A DNA stretch of 64,000 bases. It comes from Bradyrhizobium arachidis (GTDB lineage: Bacteria; Pseudomonadota; Alphaproteobacteria; Rhizobiales; Xanthobacteraceae). The DNA is taken from positions 744,001 to 808,000 of the forward strand of contig NZ_CP077970.1 of NCBI RefSeq assembly GCF_024758505.1. Direction: 5' to 3'. Positions 59,334 to 64,000 of the stretch are shown piece after piece (the stretch's first letter is position 1; the number at the start of each line of letters is the position of its first letter). The translations under genes were made by a program, and so were the position numbers. The notes under the pieces are model-generated. The model was not told where the DNA came from. It saw only the letters and a list, made by a program, of their open reading frames with translations, and ran no database searches.

Positions 59334-60875
59334 GTGAGCGAGGGATCCTACAACGCGGTGACCTGGCTGCTCGATCGTAACGTTGAAGAGGGCAGGGGGA
59401 GCAAGCTCGTCTTCGACGATACCGTTGCACGGCTCACCTATGGCGAGCTGCAGCGCGAGACGCGCCGTGCCGCCAACATGCTGCGCCGTCTCGGCGTCCG
59501 CCGCGAAGAGCGCGTCGCCATGATCATGCTCGACACGGTCGATTTCCCCGTCGTGTTTTTGGGCGCGATCCGCGCCGGCATCGTGCCGGTGCCGCTGAAC
59601 ACGCTGCTGACGGCGGATCAATACGCCTACATCCTCGCCGACTGCCGCGCGCGCGTGCTGTTCGTTTCCGAGGCGCTCTATCCCGTCATCAAGGACGTCG
59701 TCGGCCGCATGCCCGATCTCGAGCATGTCGTGGTCTCCGGCGCCAAGCAGAACGGCCACAAGCAGCTCCGGGAAGAGCTCGCAGGCGAGAGCGACAGCTT
59801 CGCCACCGTCGCGACCCATCCGGACGAGCCGGCCTTCTGGCTCTATTCCTCCGGCTCGACCGGCATGCCCAAGGGCGTGCGCCATCTGCATTCGAACCTG
59901 CAGGCGACCGCGGACACCTACGCCAAACAGGTGCTGGGTATCAGAGAGAACGACGTCTGTCTGTCGGCGGCAAAACTGTTCTTCGCCTACGGGCTCGGCA
60001 ATGCCTTGACCTTCCCGATGTCGGTCGGCGCCACCACGATTTTGAACAGCGAGCGCCCGACGCCGGCGCGCATGTTCGATCTCATGAACAAACATAACCC
60101 GACGATCTTCTACGGCGTGCCGACGCTGTTTGCGGCGATGCTCAACGACGAGACCGCGAAGAGCGAGCGCGGCGGCGGCGCCCTGCGCATCTGCACGTCG
60201 GCCGGCGAGGCGCTGCCGGAATCGGTCGGCAATCACTGGAAGGAGCGTTTCGGCGTCGACATCCTCGACGGCGTCGGCTCGACGGAGCTGTTGCACATCT
60301 TCCTGTCGAATGCGCCCGGCGACATCAAGTATGGCTCGTCCGGCAAGCCGGTGCCCGGCTATGCGGTGCGGCTCGTGAACGAGGCGGGCGAGGACGTGCC
60401 CGACGGCGAGGTCGGCGAAATGGTGGTCGACGCTCCGTCCGCAGGCGAGGGCTACTGGAACCAGCGCAGCAAGACCCGCCGCACCTTTGAGGGAAGCTGG
60501 ACCCGCACCGGCGACAAATATGTCCGCGACGCTGAAGGGCGCTACACCTTCTGCGGCCGCTCCGACGACATGTTCAAGGTGTCCGGCATCTGGGTCTCGC
60601 CCTTCGAGGTCGAGAGCGCGCTGATCACCCATCCCGCCGTGCTGGAAGCCGCCGTCGTGCCGGAAGCCGATCCGGAGGGGTTGTTGAAGCCAAAAGCCTT
60701 TGTCGTGCTGCGCCCGGATGCGACGACCGATGACCTTCAGGAGATGCTGAAGGAGCACGTCAAGCAGAAGATCGGCCCCTGGAAATACCCGCGCTGGATC
60801 GACGTGGTGGACTCGCTACCCAAAACCGCGACCGGAAAGATCCAGCGCTTCAAGCTGCGCGAGGGGGCGCATTGA
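59334..60875 (+). CDS. bclA: Benzoate-CoA ligase
   Basis: This enzyme makes benzoyl-CoA from benzoate, CoA and ATP; 513 residues, cytoplasmic. Adenylation-domain motifs are LYSSGSTGMPKGVRH near residue 170, GVGSTELLHIFLS, the WTRTGDKYVRD hinge region and the C-terminal catalytic lysine in PKTATGKIQRFKL. It starts at a GTG after gggagaag. First step of the box pathway encoded further on. Confidence 0.93.
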   Translation: MSEGSYNAVTWLLDRNVEEGRGSKLVFDDTVARLTYGELQRETRRAANMLRRLGVRREERVAMIMLDTVDFPVVFLGAIRAGIVPVPLNTLLTADQYAYILADCRARVLFVSEALYPVIKDVVGRMPDLEHVVVSGAKQNGHKQLREELAGESDSFATVATHPDEPAFWLYSSGSTGMPKGVRHLHSNLQATADTYAKQVLGIRENDVCLSAAKLFFAYGLGNALTFPMSVGATTILNSERPTPARMFDLMNKHNPTIFYGVPTLFAAMLNDETAKSERGGGALRICTSAGEALPESVGNHWKERFGVDILDGVGSTELLHIFLSNAPGDIKYGSSGKPVPGYAVRLVNEAGEDVPDGEVGEMVVDAPSAGEGYWNQRSKTRRTFEGSWTRTGDKYVRDAEGRYTFCGRSDDMFKVSGIWVSPFEVESALITHPAVLEAAVVPEADPEGLLKPKAFVVLRPDATTDDLQEMLKEHVKQKIGPWKYPRWIDVVDSLPKTATGKIQRFKLREGAH

Positions 60876-60896
60876 GCGTGCAGGCGGCGCTTGCTT

Positions 60897-61054
60897 ACCC
60901 TCCCCTGGAGGGGGAGGGTCGATCGCGCGCAGCGCGAGCGGGGTGGGGTGATCTCTCCACTCGGGCAGTGTTCCGTGCGGGTAGACCTTCACCCCACCCC
61001 GCTACGCATTGCGCTTCGCTTCATGCGTAGCGACCTCCCCCTCCAGGGGAGGGT
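60897..61054. repeat. 158-bp element with perfect 21-bp inverted ends
   Basis: The left end (60897-60917, starting ACCCTCCCCTGGAGG) and the right end (61034-61054) are perfect 21-bp reverse complements. Inner pairs include GGGGTGGGGTGA/TCACCCCACCCC. It lies between the ligase gene and the hydrolase gene and looks like a miniature mobile or REP-type element. Confidence 0.85.
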
Positions 61055-61085
61055 GGGCACTTCCGCTAGGAATGGGAATTCGAAC

Positions 61086-61901
61086 ATGACCCTCACCCCC
61101 ACGGGCTTCCTCACCATCAACGGCGCCAGCCTCGAATACAAATGGCTCGCGCCGCTGGTCCCTGATGCGCCGACCATCGTCATGCTGCATGAAGGGCTCG
61201 GCTCGGTCGGCCTGTGGGGTGACTTTCCCGACAAGCTTCAACAAGCCACCGGCGCAGGCATCTTCCTCTATTCGCGCGCAGGCTACGGCCAGTCGTCTCA
61301 GGTATCGCTGCCGCGGCCGCTCGACTACATGCATCGCGAGGCGCTCGACGTGTTGCCAAAGCTGCTCGACGCGATCGGCTTCAAGCGCGGCCTCCTGCTC
61401 GGCCATTCCGACGGCGCCTCGATCGCGGCGATCTATGCCGGCTCGCATCAGGATCATCGCCTGCAGGGCGTCGCGATGCTCGCGCCGCATTTCATCGTCG
61501 AGGACATCTCGGTGAAGTCGATCGCCGAGATCAAGGCGGCCTATGAGACCACCGACCTGAAGGCGAAGCTTGCGCGCTGGCACAAGGACGTCGACAACGC
61601 CTTCTATGGCTGGAACGGCGCGTGGCTCGATCCGAAATTCCGCGACTGGGATATTTCCGATTATCTTGCCTACATCCGCGTGCCTGTGTTGGTCGTGCAG
61701 GGGATGGACGATCAATATGGGACGATGCGCCAGGTCGAGATCGCGCAGCAGGAATGCTATTGCCCGGTCGATTTGAAAGTTATTTCAGGAGCGGCTCACT
61801 CGCCGCATCGGGAAGCGCCGGGACCGACGCTTGACGCGATTACGCAATTTGCGGAGGCGGCCCTGCGCGACGATCAGGGACTCGAAGGGCGCGCCGCATG
61901 A
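61086..61901 (+). CDS. Alpha/beta hydrolase of the box cluster
   Basis: This is a hydrolase of 271 residues with the nucleophile elbow LLGHSDGAS, an oxyanion region VMLHEGLGSVGLW and a late histidine in SGAAHSPHREAP. It sits between the ligase and boxC genes. A role as a thioesterase or ring-cleavage-product hydrolase that limits dead-end CoA thioesters is possible, but the reaction is unproven. ATG 61086 starts just after the repeat element. Confidence 0.85.
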   Translation: MTLTPTGFLTINGASLEYKWLAPLVPDAPTIVMLHEGLGSVGLWGDFPDKLQQATGAGIFLYSRAGYGQSSQVSLPRPLDYMHREALDVLPKLLDAIGFKRGLLLGHSDGASIAAIYAGSHQDHRLQGVAMLAPHFIVEDISVKSIAEIKAAYETTDLKAKLARWHKDVDNAFYGWNGAWLDPKFRDWDISDYLAYIRVPVLVVQGMDDQYGTMRQVEIAQQECYCPVDLKVISGAAHSPHREAPGPTLDAITQFAEAALRDDQGLEGRAA

Positions 61902-62026
61902 TCCAGCGGAGGCACGTCTGCGATGAACGTGCCGCCGCTTCCGCGCGGCCCGTTGCCATGACCGCCTAAACGGCCGGATGAAACAAAATGCATGTCTTGT
62001 CGTTTCCAGACTAGACGCGCCCAAAA

Positions 62027-62046
62027 AGATGCACTATTGTGCATCT
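62027..62046. promoter_or_regulatory. BoxR operator candidate before boxC
   Basis: AGATGCAC-tatt-GTGCATCT is a perfect 8-bp inverted repeat ending 44 bp before the boxC start. It holds TGCA-N6-TGCA, the spacing described for BzdR/BoxR-type operators. A further TGCA lies at 61989-61992. Confidence 0.7.
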
Positions 62047-62090
62047 AACTGATAAGACCGAAGCCCACAACAAACGCTCAAGGGTGGCTC

Positions 62091-63779
62091 ATGGCCGGGG
62101 AAGACCGTCGCCTCGCAGGCGGTGCAAAATTCATCGATTTCCAGACCGAGCCACAGCGCTACCGGCACTGGAAGCTCGCCGTGGACGGCGATGTCGCAAC
62201 CCTCACCATGGACGTCGACGAGAATGGCGGCCTGTTCGAGGGCTACCAGCTCAAGCTCAATTCCTATGACCTCGGTGTCGACATCGAGCTCGCGGACGTG
62301 GTCCAGCGTCTGCGCTTCGAGCACCCGGAGGTGAAGGTCGTGGTGATGCGTTCGGCCAAGAACCGGGTGTTCTGCGCCGGCGCCAACATCCGCATGCTCG
62401 CGGGCTCGACCCACGCCCACAAGGTCAACTTCTGCAAATTCACCAACGAGACCCGCAACGGCATGGAGGACTCCTCGGAGAATTCCGGCCAGCGTTTCAT
62501 CACCGTGGTGAACGGCTCGGCCGCCGGCGGCGGCTATGAGCTGGCGCTCGCGACCGATCACATCATCCTCGCCGATGACGGCGCTTCCGCCGTGGCGCTG
62601 CCGGAAGTGCCGCTGCTCGCGGTGCTGCCGGGCACCGGCGGCCTCACGCGTGTGGTCGACAAGCGCAAAGTGCGCCGCGACCATGCCGATTTCTTCTGCA
62701 CCATCGAGGAAGGCGTGAAGGGCAAGCGCGCCGTGCAGTGGCGCCTGGTCGACGAGATCGCGCCGAATTCCAAGCTCGAGGCCAAGATCGCCGAGCGCGC
62801 CAAGGAGTTTGCCGGCCATTCCAAGCGCAAGGGCAGCGGCAAGGGCATCGCGCTGACGCCGCTCAAGCGCGTCATCGACGAGGCCAGCATCCGCTACGGC
62901 TTTGTCAATGTCGACATCGATCGTGCGGCGCGCATCGCCACCATTTCGATCAAGGCGCCGGAGACGGCGCCGCCCGCCGACATCGACGGCATGCTGGCGC
63001 AGGGCGCCGCGTTCTGGCCGCTGCAGGTGGCGCGCGAACTCGACGACGCGATCCTGCATCTGCGCATCAATGAGCTCGAGATCGCCATGCTGGTGTTCAA
63101 GAGCCATGGCGAGCGCGCCCACGTGCTGGCCTGCGACGCCTTCCTCGAAGCCAACAAGGCGCATTGGCTGGTCAACGAGATCAGGCATTACTGGAAGCGC
63201 GTATTGAAGCGCATCGACGTCACCTCGCGCACGCTGGTGACGCTGGTCGAGCCGGGCTCCTGCTTTGCCGGCACGCTCGCCGAGCTCGTCTTCGCCGCCG
63301 ACCGCTCCTACATGCTGATCGGAACGCGGCAGGGCGACAACCGGCCGCCGCCGTCGATCGAACTCTCCGCGATGAACTTTGGCCCGTATCCGATGAGCCA
63401 CGGGCTGACGCGTCTGCAATCGCGCTTCCAGGCCGATCCGTCCGATGTGGAGCGCGCGGAAGCGACCGTCGGCACCAGCCTGGATGCCGAGGAGGCCGAG
63501 GAGCTCGGCCTCGTCACCTTCGCCCTCGACGACATCGACTGGGACGACGAGGTCCGCGTGTTCCTCGAGGAACGCGCCAGCTTCTCGCCCGACAGCCTCA
63601 CCGGCATGGAAGCGAGCCTGCGCTTCGTCGGCCCCGAGACGATGGAGTCAAAAATCTTCGCGCGGCTGACCGCCTGGCAGAACTGGATCTTCCAGCGCCC
63701 GAACGCGGTCGGCGAGGAAGGCGCGCTGCGCCGCTACGGCAGCGGCCAGAAGCCCAAATTCGATATGACACGAGTTTAA
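62091..63779 (+). CDS. boxC: Benzoyl-CoA-dihydrodiol lyase (BoxC)
   Basis: This ring-cleaving enzyme of 562 residues hydrolyses 2,3-epoxybenzoyl-CoA to dehydroadipyl-CoA semialdehyde and formate. It has two crotonase-like halves: the first with CAGANIRMLAGSTHAHKVNF and NGSAAGGGYELALATDHIIL, the second with VEPGSCFAGTLAELVFAADRSYML. Length matches BoxC. Its stop overlaps the Shine-Dalgarno (taaggag) of boxB. Confidence 0.94.
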   Translation: MAGEDRRLAGGAKFIDFQTEPQRYRHWKLAVDGDVATLTMDVDENGGLFEGYQLKLNSYDLGVDIELADVVQRLRFEHPEVKVVVMRSAKNRVFCAGANIRMLAGSTHAHKVNFCKFTNETRNGMEDSSENSGQRFITVVNGSAAGGGYELALATDHIILADDGASAVALPEVPLLAVLPGTGGLTRVVDKRKVRRDHADFFCTIEEGVKGKRAVQWRLVDEIAPNSKLEAKIAERAKEFAGHSKRKGSGKGIALTPLKRVIDEASIRYGFVNVDIDRAARIATISIKAPETAPPADIDGMLAQGAAFWPLQVARELDDAILHLRINELEIAMLVFKSHGERAHVLACDAFLEANKAHWLVNEIRHYWKRVLKRIDVTSRTLVTLVEPGSCFAGTLAELVFAADRSYMLIGTRQGDNRPPPSIELSAMNFGPYPMSHGLTRLQSRFQADPSDVERAEATVGTSLDAEEAEELGLVTFALDDIDWDDEVRVFLEERASFSPDSLTGMEASLRFVGPETMESKIFARLTAWQNWIFQRPNAVGEEGALRRYGSGQKPKFDMTRV

Positions 63780-63793
63780 GGAGACGCACGGCC

Positions 63794-64000
63794 ATGAACA
63801 TGAACATCATGAACGTCGACTACTCGACCAAGATCCCCAACAACGTGAACCTCGCCGAAGACCGCCAGGTGCTCAAGGCGCTGGAAGGCTGGCATCCCGG
63901 TTACATGGACTGGTGGAGCGACATGGGCCCCGAGGGCTTCCAGGAATCGCTCGTTTACTTGCGTACCGCCTATTCGGTCGATCCGCGCGGCTGGGCCAAG
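63794..64000 (+). CDS. boxB: Benzoyl-CoA 2,3-epoxidase subunit BoxB, 5' part (cut by window end)
   Basis: This is the diiron epoxidase that acts on benzoyl-CoA. Only 69 residues are visible: MNMNIMNVDYSTKIPNNVNL, then ALEGWHPGYMDWWSDMGPEGFQ, which match the BoxB N-terminus. It starts 14 bp after boxC. The iron-binding helices and any boxA lie beyond the window. Confidence 0.9.
   Translation, partial: MNMNIMNVDYSTKIPNNVNLAEDRQVLKALEGWHPGYMDWWSDMGPEGFQESLVYLRTAYSVDPRGWAK

Overview
The window is GC-rich, gene-dense DNA from an alphaproteobacterium, almost certainly a Bradyrhizobium or close relative. The signs are a BjaR/BjaI-type quorum-sensing pair, a benzoyl-CoA 'box' cluster, many branched-chain-type ABC transporters, and several families of long palindromic intergenic repeats typical of that genus. 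No tRNA, rRNA, CRISPR array, transposase or prophage was seen. Family names come from reading the protein sequences; no database search was run.

Layout. 1-5.1 kb: the 3' end of serA, a patatin-like lipase coupled to a GntP-type permease, and a secreted tannase/feruloyl-esterase-like protein. 5.2-6.9 kb: an unusual ClpS-like + zinc finger + AAA ATPase fusion. 7-10.6 kb: an EmrAB-type efflux operon divergent from its TetR regulator. 10.6-11.9 kb: a MarR regulator with an enoyl-CoA hydratase. 12-17.4 kb: a chemoreceptor, a DHDPS-family lyase, and a selenium-binding/methanethiol-oxidase protein overlapping a membrane protein. 17.4-23.8 kb: phosphonate genes in two divergent operons (acetyltransferase-phnM-DUF1045 and phnCDEE), each with its own Pho box. 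24-29 kb: alpha-carbonic anhydrase, a LexA-like regulator lacking the usual serine, DUF952, pyrD, a MATE pump and a small membrane protein. 29.4-33.1 kb: ATP-dependent DNA ligase with its MBL-fold exonuclease, and a TPR methyltransferase.

33-43 kb is a shikimate/quinate-type uptake and catabolism locus. It holds a bifunctional 3-dehydroshikimate dehydratase, a complete ABC importer, shikimate dehydrogenase and a LysR regulator, and would feed protocatechuate formation. 43-45.4 kb is quorum sensing (bjaR, bjaI) with small proteins, a lux-box-like palindrome and an unexplained array of six 13-bp repeats. A secreted M20 peptidase follows, bounded by 13-bp inverted repeats. 47.9-51.2 kb is an ABC importer without a binding protein. 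52.1-55.9 kb is a glutamine-synthetase-like enzyme with a Rieske oxygenase and a divergent IclR regulator, probably an uncharacterised catabolic module.

56-64 kb runs from small accessory genes into the aerobic benzoyl-CoA cluster: a truncated haemoglobin abutting boxR, benzoate-CoA ligase, an alpha/beta hydrolase, boxC and the start of boxB, which is cut by the window end. A palindrome holding TGCA-N6-TGCA lies just before boxC and is a strong BoxR operator candidate. The most unusual single item is the ClpS/zinc-finger/AAA fusion. The most promising undescribed pathway is the GS-like/Rieske/IclR module.
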